A DNA stretch of 64,000 nt, taken from Fibrobacter sp. UBA7003 (GTDB lineage Bacteria > Fibrobacterota > Fibrobacteria > Fibrobacterales > Fibrobacteraceae). Positions 53,201 through 60,455 of the stretch are shown piece by piece. The stretch is from positions 104,932 to 168,931 of the forward strand of contig DJXN01000004.1 in NCBI GenBank assembly GCA_002449765.1. Reading direction: 5' to 3'. Numbering within the stretch: position 1 is the stretch's first letter; every line of letters starts with the position of its first letter. Under the pieces are notes generated by a model. The model made no database searches. It was not told where the DNA came from and saw nothing but the letters and a program-made list of their open reading frames with translations. The position numbers and the translations under genes were made by a program.

Positions 53201-53809
53201 GAATATTTCCGCCCCATCCCAGTTACTATTGGTCAAGGCCGGAACAGACAAATCCTCAAGCGGCGGTATTGTATCCGGACACGAAGCATATTCCCCATTT
53301 TTCTTAGTAAGTACACCATTCGCTTCATCCGTGAACAAGTGTCCATTCAAGGTATTATTCCAAGCTGCAAGGCTTCCATCATTGTATTGATCTGTAATGG
53401 AACCTTTGACGCACCAACCACCCCTCATAACGTTGGCAGCATCGCTCTTTGGAACCAACAAATTTCCCTCTACACGAACCGAGCCAACTATAGTATCTTT
53501 AGCGGCATTATAGAAAGTCATATCGCCACCGACAAGAATCGGGCCACCAAGGTGGAAATTGTCATTTTCTGTAAAGAAGTCTCCCTTCGTACCATTGTAG
53601 CCAATGGTATCTTCTATAGTGATTCTTTCTCGGGTGTTAATATATTCCGTTCCCCAAAGCTTATACTTCATCAGGGAATCCCACTGATCCTGTTGCTGAT
53701 CTGCAGCAACTCCCGTAAACTGCAACGGGGCTAAGCTTGCCTTAGCAAGGGCAATTGAAGGCATTATTCCAATTAGGAATATTACAAGGCCAAAAATTTT
53801 CTTCTTCAT
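44264..53809 (-). CDS. Giant cadherin-repeat surface protein (3181 aa)
   Basis: An exported protein with signal peptide MKKKIFGLVIFLIGIMPSIA. Residues about 40-390 form an N-terminal domain shared with the neighbour gene (SLMKYKLWGTE, NGYNGT-like, GGPILVGGDMTF, MPFDPP). A Calx-beta-like domain (390-520, ending EIDDDD), a tandem-95-like domain (to about 645) and about 16 cadherin-type repeats (645-2490; DxNExP junctions such as NEAPVV, NEPPHI, with DxD calcium sites) follow. A ~690-residue C-terminal module with Ig-like and FlgD-like parts (IYTSLGQFVDYY, GRLYATGAYVYKTEVEL, ending SFGYKRPDQK) closes it. It should be a calcium-stiffened rod for adhesion. Two repeats carry acidic, cysteine-bearing inserts. 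The start at 53809 is preferred over 53854. Confidence 0.88.
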   Translation of the reverse strand: MKKKIFGLVIFLIGIMPSIALAKASLAPLQFTGVAADQQQDQWDSLMKYKLWGTEYINTRERITIEDTIGYNGTKGDFFTENDNFHLGGPILVGGDMTFYNAAKDTIVGSVRVEGNLLVPKSDAANVMRGGWCVKGSITDQYNDGSLAAWNNTLNGHLFTDEANGVLTKKNGEYASCPDTIPPLEDLSVPALTNSNWDGAEIFYMNSTDQNEVKYIHVPPDSVETNAYGTYDKYLDNIVVGSSTGKALYVLMPPGGKLTRIFSKNGFSFDPSANDFKIQVVYVKEGTEFKNGAWDLTNANEFTYLSNKKYSGNLLFYTNSDIKWNYWVSASFQGTWMTTGKMVVAGHFKLAGQVIARQLEIMNDVNGDFKYMPFDPPWIDINPEARSWGTVYEGVAGPQPLSIVLNEPPTTDVSFKYCFVFDGNQANNKDSDPDSLNAWASLEDVVASEIPVCNGTSVYQVVDFPKGHTIPSKTVSVTVANDLVEEWTEFFKIRVFDMVGAVLPNKMREGEFLIEIDDDDKAPKSKDTVFVGVEDADNPFIKFPAMTGNGAALDEYQIKIESLPMKDGNVVGTLTYDGAVVDADVIAAGLVISNEDIGKLVYHGEENAYGDDKASFTYRVISKDVSAVAANTVTINLQAVNDAPTVTADTIKIGEVDHEVKSGSIVGADIEGDALAYSFDNAFDETFTEANYNKITSLYEMDPATGVVSVKNDAVLNYESADSVLAIKVKVVDNAATTSGVGKDSAYAVVVLQIVDQNEAPVVRDTTFSVDENSKAGTEVGKLLATDPDVKSADFGVLKYSLVETDVPFAIDNQGVITVSEDDALDFETKSSWIIHVVVTDGFLPQTVEVVIIINDLNEPPHIEEPENEYNVVENTGNGVVFASIKVTDQDNDDGRTTLTAKLENLIESEGVTAEDLFEATVVEDTTDHSLRIVITVKDSAKLDYEALLANGENEVLFDVRLLLTDRGAAEGSLTDTAFTTIFVTDENEKPTAEDGDFTIAENSAAGTLVGKVVASDPDTANAAFGTLYYSFVETSTQFEIDAAGTIRVLEGAVLDYETTLPDHKITLHVRVTDGVFADTATVTVTLTDENEPPIIIDDDKDNYDVPENTLATTEIARYEIMDVDAVDANFATALKVVLSDMEENAISADNLFEAKIEQSDSKTYAVIRVKNSPDFEAILDANGDSVFFVALTLKDQNGVAGCNSVTLDKKITVLDVNEAPVIANRNFTPDENIENDEVVGEMTVDEPDTKNVEFRHLAFSIIENVPFYMDSNKVKVGDASLLDFETTPEYTFRVVVKNCEKNASTGNYTERCLADTADVKVTLQNVNEDPEIKCIVGDTKCNGPFEIAENSKTGTEIHAFAITDVDANDAGKLTVALTDSVPGGTAATLFDVKLNDAHSEVTIVVRDSSKLNYEAVDSVYVVVLTVKDVGGKTDTLIRTINVKDVNEKPTIADKSLDQPENLAKDAVVAELSATDPDTKHVADFGHLDYSIITENMPFYMDSNKVRVDDSTKIDFETTPVFTFNVKVENCEKNASTGKYTERCLADTATVTITLTNVNEVPEIKCIVGDTKCNGPFEIAENSKTGTEIHTFAITDVDANDAGKLTVALTDSVPGGIAATLFDVKLNDAHSEVTVVVKDSTKLNYEAVDSVYTVILTVKDAGGATDTLIRTINIKDVNEAPTIANKTAEQPENLAKDAVVTELSATDPDTKHVADFGHLDYAIITENMPFYMDSNKVRVGDSTKLDFETTPTFVFNVEVKNCEKNPSTGNYTEMCLVDTALVTINLKDVNETPKIVVDDDDDGDDDTDEDCIANCDTTGRGHDPVSKKTLTVGIDENSATNVVVFAYVVADEDVGDVGNLTPSLKDDNNTGVDSLFKVGMKTEGGKTKVVVYVKDGSKLDYEKVKLEHEVTVFITDPDGLQDSIVRIIKVQDVNEAPVVKDFTKTIAENLPNNSVVGELDATDPDVLNKAFSTLTYTILENDVPFYLDSNVIKVADSDRLNYEKDSVFTFHVKVSDGVNSATASVTIKLSNEDENPKIIVDDDDDGDDDSDDKCIANCDTTGRGVDPEGKKTLTVGVEENVPTGTVVVSYVVADEDFGEVKHLIPTLLDDKNSGADSLFSIALDTTGAKTKVVVTVKDSAKLDYETINPKHEVSIVVTDVNGLADTLKRVIEVIDINEPPTFESWPFEFKEHNEPGVVVGHVEHGEDVDTMAISGISKPENYIHDKFELTGGADGADTLFTLLPNGDLVANKTFNFETDPTEYTIYISLMDTLMPELVETDTIHITLLDLNEDPWIVTDSVVVEENVEKGTVIDTIEAKDLDLYDTVLTFTLVEDKSGCFDVSESGVVTVKTDNCKELDYEKNKELPIKVKVTDTKDASETKTIVVKITDVNEAPEVDDETITVSEDTPIGTPVDTVKAIDPDDDPKYNELIYTIVGGDSSVFKVDSTTGVVTLIDSLDYEEKSEYTLVVEVFDGEFRDTATVTIKVGNVVESSEVEITRAETRDTVVINPDTLYVNTPDVCIEWKADGKLMGPDCDLELHEGENIIVRTFQDPTKDFPGVDTLVIYFSTATPVVTVSKASDANAKTNIFTIVEEAAAKDTTFYVNNPKNDILVTVTDTVTHTSESFTVKVELEAVDIPSNTFKKTLGGLVDACVTLNEHATDVTYTPVNGNSTAVTYTEKVNGKDVTVTYYTDSEGNIIENADGIKTMTVTYTTEVEGREVRISYLADAVTGEVVQTTGGYAKQESGKDSKDGGKESGKGGKDNKDSKDGKSENPVVFTVTYDYVDANGNIMTVAYGVDAEGNLVKNEDGNLGYEVSYTYTNKYGNSATRSLFIVVDQVSPVVEIVAPVDGEVVYTNFVDVKWMVNGEVQDTLITQALEKGANAIVRFYRDKAGNQASDTIIVIMKNAKDVDIAVEQPVTVVTREKTEEYYASNEPEEGETFAVTIYNTKTDKEVETQVGGDFESKPGSGDEPYPGLAGHLGPTLGIDTKVPTVNAIGGLATLDDLVGKDGLVPLEGVDAANSVKITVDEYMDQYCDAEFAENVGSDISRANLFRTKMYVKIWIYTSLGQFVDYYSFTQDLDNPDYVNDAGLLTMYFEMKPDRDGNVRTESGRLYATGAYVYKTEVELKSTLRCSVPPFTETTRGSGKYEPDKASNKKGATRSVKEDLLKSFGYKRPDQK
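48425..49811 (-). repeat. Tandem 693-bp (231-aa) duplication in the cadherin array
   Basis: A two-cadherin unit, from EIKCIVGDTKCNGPF to the next NExP junction, is present twice with near identity. The same DNA words recur at 49111 and 49804, 693 bp apart. A third, more diverged half unit (NCEKNASTGNYTERCLADTA) precedes it near 49860-50000. Confidence 0.85.
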
Positions 53810-53855
53810 GTTATCCACCACAGGATAGGGTTTAGACCAAATCCCCACACACAAG

Positions 53856-53884
53856 TAAAAATACTAAAAAAATCTTACATTCAA
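53856..53884 (-). promoter_or_regulatory. Candidate TTG-N18-TATTTTTA promoter of the 3181-aa gene
   Basis: TTG (53884-53882) and TATTTTTA (53863-53856) on the minus strand, about 45 bases before the ATG at 53809. The spacing is one base shorter than the best promoters here. Confidence 0.35.
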
Positions 53885-53982
53885 AGACCGGCAAGGGGGA
53901 AATCGGAACAAATCGGGCCGTTTTTCGGCCACCTGGAACATCCCGTGAGCCAAATCACACTGATTTGTAAAGTTTTAAAAAC

Positions 53983-54021
53983 AAAAAAAAGAAAAGGCCC
54001 GGGAAAACACCCAGGCTTTTC
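53983..54021 (-). terminator. Terminator of the 2002-aa cadherin gene
   Basis: On the minus strand GAAAAGCCTGGG pairs with CCCGGGCCTTTTC (one bulge) and eight Ts follow (53990-53983). It separates the two giant genes. Confidence 0.8.
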
Positions 54022-54037
54022 ATTTTTCTTGGCAACG

Positions 54038-57000
54038 CTAGTCCTGTTTCGGGCGCTTGTAGCCGAAGCTCTTCAGCAGATCTTCCTTGACGGAGCGGAC
54101 AGAGCCCTTCACGTTCGAATCCTTGTCCGGGCTATACACGCCGCTTCCCTTCTTCGACTCGACCATCGGGGGCAGCGAACAGCGCAGCGTGCTCTTCAGT
54201 TCGACCTCCGTCTTGAAGACGTAGGCGCCAGTCGCGTAGAGCCGTCCCGACTTCGAGCGGACGTCGCCGTTGCGGTCCGGCTTCATTTCGAAGTAAAGCG
54301 TGAGGAGTCCCGCATCGTTCACGTATTCCGGATCGTTCAGGTTCTGCGTAAACGAGTAGTAGTCCACAAACTGGCCAAGGCTCGTGTAAATCCAGATATT
54401 CACGTACATCTTGGTCTTGAAGAGGTTCGCCTTGCTGAAGTCCTTGCCGGCGCTCTCGGCAAACTCCGCATCGCAGTACTGCTCCACATACTCGTCGACG
54501 GAGATCTTCTCGCTGGTCTTGGAATCGACACCCTGCAGCGGGACCATGCCGTCCTTCGAGACGATATCGTCAAGAGTCGCAAGTCCGCCCGTCGCTGTCG
54601 CTATAGGCACCTTCGCATCGATTCCGAGAGTCGGTCCCAAGTGACCGGAAAGTCCCGGATACGGCACATCCCCGCTCCCGTCCTTCGTCTTGAAGCTTCC
54701 GCCCACCTGGGTTTCCACTTCCTTGTCCGCCTTTGTATTGTAGATGGAGATGGCGAATGTTTCACCCTCTTCGGGTACGTTCTTTGCATAGTATTCATCC
54801 GTCTTCTCACGAGTCACGACCGTCACAGGCTGCTCGACCGCGATATCCACGTCCTTCGCATTCTTCATGATGACGATAATCGTGTCGGAAGCCTCGTTCC
54901 CCGCCTTGTCGCGGTAGAAGCGCACGATGGCGTTTGCACCCTTCTCGAGGCCCTGCGTAATGAGTGTATCTTGCACGATAGCGCCACGGCCGTCGCCCAT
55001 ATCTACGGTCCACTTCACTTCCACGAAATTCGAGTACACGAGGTCCCCATCGGCAGGCGAGAGGATTTCCACAACGGGAGCCACCTCGTCGAGCACGATG
55101 AAGAGCGAACGAGTCGCCGAATTGCCGTACTTGTTCGTATAGGTGTAGCTCACCTCGTAGCCGATGTTGCCATCGCCGTTGCGGACTATGTCGCCCTTTT
55201 CATCCACGCCGTAAGAAACCGCAACGACGTTGCCGCTGGCGTCCACGTAGTCGTACGTCACCGTAAAGACAGCCGCATCCAAGGACTTTTCATCCTTCGT
55301 ACCCTTGCCATCCTTGCCGGACTTTCCGGACTGACCGTCCTTGCCCGTTTCGGAAGTTTCCAGGGCCGCGCTCGCAAAGCTTCCCGCAGAGTGGAAGACC
55401 TCGCCCGTAACCGCATCGGCTTCGTAAGAAATGCGCACCTCCTGGCCGTTCACTTCGGTCGTGTAGGTGACAGTCATGACCTTAGCCCCGTTCCCGTTCT
55501 CGAGAATATTTCCCTTCAGGTCGGTCTTGTAGCTTACGACAACTTCCTTGCCGTTCACCACTTCCATGTACGATACGACGACCGTATCCCCGTTTACCGG
55601 CGAGTAGGTCACTCCGGAAGCAGGATTCTCGTTCAAGGTGAACCCCGCATCTACGATACCCGATAGGGTCCCGCTAAACGTTTTTTCAGGCACCTTCATC
55701 GTGTCGAGTTCCACCTTCACCGTAAAGGATTCCTTCGAACCGGTCACCGTATCCGTCACGGTCACCCTGATGTCATTTTTCGGGTCGTTTACATAGAAGG
55801 TCGGGTCGTTAGCCGCCGGTTCCTCGATAACCGTGAATATGCTCGCCCATGCGGCCTCATCCACAGCCTTCGTCACCGTCACGACCGGAGTAGCCGTGCT
55901 CATGTAAACCACCAGCGTATCTGCTCCCGGGACATCCTTAGTCGGATCCTGGAACGTGCGGATGATGATGTTCTCGCCTTCGTGGATATCGAGGTCGCAG
56001 TCAGGGCCCATGAGCTTGCCGTCGGCCTTCCATTCGATACAAAGGTCCGTGGTGTTCACGTAAAGCGTGTCGGGATTCAAGACGACCGTATCGCGCGTCT
56101 CGGCACGGGTAATCTGAACTTCGGACTTCTCGACGACATTCGTCACCTTCACAGTCACGAGCGCCGTATCCGAAAGCAGCCCATCGGTCACGCGCACCTT
56201 GATGGTAAGTATGGAATCCTTCTCGTAATCAAGTTCCTTCTTGAGCACGACCGTGCCATCTTCCTTCACATCGAACACGCTGCTCTCTTCCACCAGTTCG
56301 TAGGTCAGCGTGCTGAACGCCTTCGCCGTATCGGGATCGGACGCAACAATCTTGCCAATGTCGCTACCGACAGCGGCGTCTTCCTTCACCGTGATGGTCT
56401 GGTCAGGCACATCCGGAGTTTCGTTCACGTCGTTCACCTTGATGGTCACGGTCGCCGTATCGGTATAGCCGAACTTGTCGGTCACGACCACGGTCATCGT
56501 GTATTCGTTCTTGGTTTCGTAATCGATGGTACTGTCAGCCTTCACCGTAATCTCGCCGGTCGCGGAATCAATAACGAAGGTGTCGGTCGGATCCTTGATG
56601 CTGTAGGTAAGCACATCGTCTTCATCCACATCAGATGCAGTTACGAAACCGACGCTCGTCCCCGCGGGCACATTCTCGTCGACCGACAACGTGGGAGTCT
56701 TGTCATCAAACTTCGGCGGTTCCGGCGTATCGTTGAGTTTCACCGTAATTGCGGCGGTATCGGAGAGACCGTCCTGGTCGGTAACAACCACATGGAACGT
56801 AAACACGGAATCCGTCTCGTAATCGAGTTTGCCGGGTTCTTTAACCCGAATGATGTTGGAATCGAGTTCAAACGGCACTTCTGTCTCTACAATCTCGTAA
56901 GTGAGTACGCGGAACTGCGCCGCAGTGTCGAGATCAGACGCGATGACAGCCCCCGCGGAATCGCCCTTCCTGGGATTTTCGTCAATCGCGAACACAGCAT

Positions 57001-60000
57001 CCTCAATAGAGGGAGCCTCGTTCACGTCATTCACCTTGATGGTCACGGTAGCCGTATCGGTAAGGCCATCCTTGTCAGTCACCACCACCTTCACCGTGTA
57101 CGAGGACTTGGTTTCAAAGTCGATGGTGCTATCGGCAATGACCTTGATTTCGCCCGTAGAAGGAACAATCTTGAACGTACCCGTTTCATCGATAATGGAA
57201 TACGTCAGGTTTTCCGTACCATCCACGTCACTTGCTGTCACTACACCAACATGAGTGTCGGCAGGTGCATTCTCGTCCACCGTAAGCACAGGGATGTTGT
57301 CCCCAAAGTGAGGAGGTTCGTTCACGTCGGTAAGTTTCACCGTCACGAGAGCCGTATCGGTGAACTCGCCATCATAAACAACCACATGGAACGTGAGCAC
57401 GGAATCCGTCTCGTAATTCAGCTTGCTCGGATCCTTTACCTTGACGATGTTCGAATCCATCACGAACGGCACGCCGCTTTCCACAATCGTATAGGCAAGC
57501 TTCGTGAATGCCGCCGCCGTATCGAGTTCCGTAGCGACAACCGGACCGACAACCGTACCGGAATCGCAAATTTCAGGAACTTCGAGGTTTGTATTCGCAA
57601 CAGACGGAGCCTCGTTCTTGTCGAGCACGCGAATCGTCACAGCGACATTGTACGAAAGCGTATCGGCAAGCTTCGTCGTCGAAGCCATGTCACGCACATG
57701 CACCGTCACCGTGTATGTCGATTTAGTCTCGTGATCCAAAACGGCCTTCTTGACAGAAATCTCGCCCGTAGAGGAGTTTATCTGGAAAATATCGGTAGCA
57801 CCGCCCACCAGGGTATAGACAAACGCATTGTCATCCACATCCTTCACGACGAGCGACCCAGTCGCTTTTGCACCGACTGCAGAATTTTCAACAATGGTAA
57901 ATTCGCTCGCCGTAGCACTCGGCTTATCGTTTACTGCAGCAAGATTTACCGTCATGATAGCGGCACCCGAGGTGGAGTTCATCTCGTCACGAACCTTGAA
58001 CTGGAAGGTGGTGGCAGGAGTCCCGAAATCATCCTTCTTGCCCGTGTACTTGAGGTCGCCGATGGAATCCACCGGAATAAACTGGCCCGCAGTAACGTTG
58101 CCGCCCTTGTAAGTCAAAGTACCCTTGTTCGGGAGCGTGGCCACAACCACGCCCGTTTCCGCATAGCCCTTACTCGAAGAGTACGAGAAGTCGCTCGTCT
58201 TGAAGGTGTACGCCACATCTTCGGTACCCGTCACGCTAGAAGCACCAGCAACCGGCGGGTTATTCGCATCTACAATGGTCAACGTAAAGTGACCCTCACG
58301 TTCATTGCCTTCCAACACAGCACCTGCAAGGTTGAATATCTTCATGTGCAGGTATTCTTCACTTTCTCCGATGCCATCGATAAACACGTTCAGGTACGCC
58401 TTGTTCTCATCGTAGGGAGTGAGGCGATGTGCAGGGATAACCACATAGCCGGAGTCATGATGGACAACATGGCTTACATACACACTATCTATTATAGGCA
58501 TAGAGGTATCGTCATTTTCATGGACGTAGTTCCACGTGGTATCACTCCATTCGCATACCGGGAACGGAGCCTTTGCCGTCCTCTGGAAATCCTCCAGCGT
58601 TGCCGTCGAGAGATTCAAATCGAAGCAGTAGTTGAAATCGACAGACGTGTTCGTTACGGTATCGAGAGATATCGGAATTTCCGCATCGTCGTTGTTTTCG
58701 GGGAAGGCTCCGTTCTGGAGCACTTCCGGGTCAATTTTCAGTATGGGTGGGTCAAACGGCACATAGCGGAAATCGCCCACGATATCGGATTCGAACCACA
58801 GATTATTTGCCACAAGTTGGCCAGCGAGTGTAAAGTGGTTTTCAATGGTGAACTTACCTGTCGTCATGAAGGTTCCCTGGTAACTCGGCTTGACCATAGA
58901 TTTCCAGTGAACATCCTTATTTGTATAGAACATCAGGTTACCAGCATATTTCGCATTACTTATGTAGTTACTATCGACAAGAGCGCTCACATCCCACTCT
59001 TTGGTGGTCGTATTGTAAACGGCGTTCCTATCGACATAGACAACCTGAATCACCGCGCTGTTTGCACTCGGCTGAATATTGAAACCATCGCGCACAAAGA
59101 TTCTTGTAAGGCGACCACCATGCGGCATTACAACGTACAAGTACTTGTGTGCGCTGTTGTGCATATAGATATTTTCAATATACAGGTCATACGTGCCATA
59201 TTCGTTAATATAAGCGCTTTCCGGCGGAACATGGATATAGGCAACTTCGTCAATACCATTGGACATATTGATACCTGGAGCCCATTCTGCAGGTTCAGGC
59301 CAAAGAGGCACACGCAAGTGAGTATCTACCGGAGGGACCTCCACCGGGCAAGACTGGTACGTACCCACTGCAAACGGATAGGCCACGTATTTGTAGTATT
59401 CCGTAACAGGGACAAGGTCACCCGTTTCAGGATTCTCAACATTATAAGTGTAAGTAGAATCGGCAGTCGCAGCATCCGCAGCAACCACACCCGACGTTCC
59501 ATAGACACCGCCCTTGACCATTGCAGCCCAATTGGTCAGTGTATTATCGTAAGCCTGCGAAGAACGTGTTCTGATAGAGCCCTGCACGCAATAAGGTCCT
59601 TCATAGATGGCTCCAGTAACCGGACCAGAATTTGCCGCCCAATCTGCAATTGCAAAATCACCAAGAACCCTTACCGGGCCTCCACTCAGGGTATCATTAT
59701 TGGGAGTCGTGCCATCATCCGAGAGATGCAACCCCTTTCCCGAAAGAAGCGGCCCGCCCACATGATGAGCTCCGTTGAAAAAGGAAATATCGCCCGTTGC
59801 AGTGCCGTTATAGCCATTTTTATCCGCAATATGCACCGTATGCTTATTGAACGTCAATCCTTCAGAGCCCCATAGCTTGTATTTCATCAAGCCGTCCCAA
59901 TATTCCTGCTGGGCATCAGCATTCTCACCAGCCGATGTTCCGAGGCTTTCAAAGTAAAGCGGAGCAACCTTGGCAGCAAAAGCAACACCAAATAGGCTGG

Positions 60001-60046
60001 ACAAAAGCACAGCCAAGCAAACCGTTTTTTTCAATCCTTCAAACAT
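54038..60046 (-). CDS. Giant cadherin-repeat surface protein (2002 aa), paralogue
   Basis: Same plan as the 3181-aa neighbour. The signal peptide ends at GVAFA-AKVAP. An N-terminal domain follows (GLMKYKLWGSEGL, NGYNGT, HHVGGPLLSGKG, VPFDPP), then a Calx-beta-like domain (about 435-594), a tandem-95-like domain (to about 710) and only five or six cadherin repeats (to about 1305). The C-terminal module (1309-2002) is nearly the same as in the neighbour, to the final SFGYKRPKQD. The two thus differ mainly in rod length. Lysine/serine/glycine-rich linkers (GKDGQSGKSGKDGKG) differ between them. GGAGG lies before the ATG; a terminator follows, so it has its own transcript. Confidence 0.88.
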   Translation of the reverse strand: MFEGLKKTVCLAVLLSSLFGVAFAAKVAPLYFESLGTSAGENADAQQEYWDGLMKYKLWGSEGLTFNKHTVHIADKNGYNGTATGDISFFNGAHHVGGPLLSGKGLHLSDDGTTPNNDTLSGGPVRVLGDFAIADWAANSGPVTGAIYEGPYCVQGSIRTRSSQAYDNTLTNWAAMVKGGVYGTSGVVAADAATADSTYTYNVENPETGDLVPVTEYYKYVAYPFAVGTYQSCPVEVPPVDTHLRVPLWPEPAEWAPGINMSNGIDEVAYIHVPPESAYINEYGTYDLYIENIYMHNSAHKYLYVVMPHGGRLTRIFVRDGFNIQPSANSAVIQVVYVDRNAVYNTTTKEWDVSALVDSNYISNAKYAGNLMFYTNKDVHWKSMVKPSYQGTFMTTGKFTIENHFTLAGQLVANNLWFESDIVGDFRYVPFDPPILKIDPEVLQNGAFPENNDDAEIPISLDTVTNTSVDFNYCFDLNLSTATLEDFQRTAKAPFPVCEWSDTTWNYVHENDDTSMPIIDSVYVSHVVHHDSGYVVIPAHRLTPYDENKAYLNVFIDGIGESEEYLHMKIFNLAGAVLEGNEREGHFTLTIVDANNPPVAGASSVTGTEDVAYTFKTSDFSYSSSKGYAETGVVVATLPNKGTLTYKGGNVTAGQFIPVDSIGDLKYTGKKDDFGTPATTFQFKVRDEMNSTSGAAIMTVNLAAVNDKPSATASEFTIVENSAVGAKATGSLVVKDVDDNAFVYTLVGGATDIFQINSSTGEISVKKAVLDHETKSTYTVTVHVRDMASTTKLADTLSYNVAVTIRVLDKNEAPSVANTNLEVPEICDSGTVVGPVVATELDTAAAFTKLAYTIVESGVPFVMDSNIVKVKDPSKLNYETDSVLTFHVVVYDGEFTDTALVTVKLTDVNEPPHFGDNIPVLTVDENAPADTHVGVVTASDVDGTENLTYSIIDETGTFKIVPSTGEIKVIADSTIDFETKSSYTVKVVVTDKDGLTDTATVTIKVNDVNEAPSIEDAVFAIDENPRKGDSAGAVIASDLDTAAQFRVLTYEIVETEVPFELDSNIIRVKEPGKLDYETDSVFTFHVVVTDQDGLSDTAAITVKLNDTPEPPKFDDKTPTLSVDENVPAGTSVGFVTASDVDEDDVLTYSIKDPTDTFVIDSATGEITVKADSTIDYETKNEYTMTVVVTDKFGYTDTATVTIKVNDVNETPDVPDQTITVKEDAAVGSDIGKIVASDPDTAKAFSTLTYELVEESSVFDVKEDGTVVLKKELDYEKDSILTIKVRVTDGLLSDTALVTVKVTNVVEKSEVQITRAETRDTVVLNPDTLYVNTTDLCIEWKADGKLMGPDCDLDIHEGENIIIRTFQDPTKDVPGADTLVVYMSTATPVVTVTKAVDEAAWASIFTVIEEPAANDPTFYVNDPKNDIRVTVTDTVTGSKESFTVKVELDTMKVPEKTFSGTLSGIVDAGFTLNENPASGVTYSPVNGDTVVVSYMEVVNGKEVVVSYKTDLKGNILENGNGAKVMTVTYTTEVNGQEVRISYEADAVTGEVFHSAGSFASAALETSETGKDGQSGKSGKDGKGTKDEKSLDAAVFTVTYDYVDASGNVVAVSYGVDEKGDIVRNGDGNIGYEVSYTYTNKYGNSATRSLFIVLDEVAPVVEILSPADGDLVYSNFVEVKWTVDMGDGRGAIVQDTLITQGLEKGANAIVRFYRDKAGNEASDTIIVIMKNAKDVDIAVEQPVTVVTREKTDEYYAKNVPEEGETFAISIYNTKADKEVETQVGGSFKTKDGSGDVPYPGLSGHLGPTLGIDAKVPIATATGGLATLDDIVSKDGMVPLQGVDSKTSEKISVDEYVEQYCDAEFAESAGKDFSKANLFKTKMYVNIWIYTSLGQFVDYYSFTQNLNDPEYVNDAGLLTLYFEMKPDRNGDVRSKSGRLYATGAYVFKTEVELKSTLRCSLPPMVESKKGSGVYSPDKDSNVKGSVRSVKEDLLKSFGYKRPKQD

Positions 60047-60122
60047 GATCGCCTCCTGAAAAACAGGACTTTCAAAAAATGTTCTATATAGGCACGAAAT
60101 GAAACGGAATTTTTACATCCCA

Positions 60123-60130
60123 CAAAAGTA
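60123..60130 (-). promoter_or_regulatory. Candidate TACTTTTG -7 box of the 2002-aa gene
   Basis: A perfect TAnnTTTG on the minus strand, 76 bases before the ATG, without a clear -33 element. A long leader with GGAGG follows. Confidence 0.35.
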
Positions 60131-60250
60131 ATATATACAAAAATTTACAGGATGGAACATTTCGTCTCTTTTTTTGTGCACAAAATCTCATTTTTTCAAC
60201 AATTTTTCAACAAAATGGCGAATTTCGCTCAAAAAAGGCATTCAAATTTC

Positions 60251-60280
60251 TTGTTCTTTGCAGAAAATTTTCTATATTTG
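60251..60280 (+). promoter_or_regulatory. TTG-N19-TATATTTG promoter of the SRP-like RNA
   Basis: TTG at 60251-60253, 19 bases, TATATTTG at 60273-60280: the same layout as the tRNA-Asn promoter. Confidence 0.65.
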
Positions 60281-60283
60281 AGG

Positions 60284-60380
60284 TTCCTAGGCCCTGCGCA
60301 ATGACTATTTGCGGGCAACTCGCCAGGGCGAAAGCAGCAACGGACTTGTGAATTTTTATGTGCTCAGGTCGCCTAGGATT
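60284..60380 (+). ncRNA. ffs: Signal recognition particle RNA (small bacterial type)
   Basis: A ~95-nt RNA closed by TCCTAGGC (60285-60292) pairing with GCCTAGGA (60371-60378), extended by CCTG/CAGG with a two-base bulge. The tip reads AACTCGCCAGG-GC-GAAA-GC-AGCAACGG: the CCAGG and AGCA strands of the SRP symmetric loop around a GNRA tetraloop, as in 4.5S RNA. It has its own strong promoter and a terminator. The short GC stem under the tetraloop is a deviation from E. coli, so the call depends on the overall plan. The protein reading frame across it is chance. Confidence 0.7.
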
Positions 60381-60389
60381 TCTTTTTTT

Positions 60390-60415
60390 TGCAACCCTCG
60401 GGTTGCACTTTTTTT
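60390..60415 (+). terminator. Intrinsic terminator after the SRP-like RNA
   Basis: TGCAACC pairs with GGTTGCA around CTCG, followed by CTTTTTTT. A further T8 lies just before it. Confidence 0.85.
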
Positions 60416-60420
60416 AACTA

Positions 60421-60450
60421 AAGATCCCCGCCTGCGCGGGGATGACGAAG
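60421..60450. repeat. AAGATCCCCG..CGGGGATGACG palindromic repeat
   Basis: A hairpin of the dispersed family placed between the SRP-like RNA terminator and the phosphatase start, ending six bases before the ATG. Confidence 0.8.
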
Positions 60451-60455
60451 CAGCA

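Noticed and set aside
53810-53854. Upstream start MCVGIWSK for the 3181-aa protein
   Set aside because: The signal peptide begins at MKKKIFGL (53809); the extension would put charged and proline residues before it.
55982-59875. A 1297-codon plus-strand frame opposite the 2002-aa cadherin gene
   Set aside because: Same reason: an antisense artefact of the repeat composition.
60309-60455. A longer protein start for the histidine phosphatase reaching back to 60309
   Set aside because: The extra codons cover the SRP-like RNA, its terminator and a palindromic repeat; MILWTVRHT at 60456 is a natural phosphatase start.
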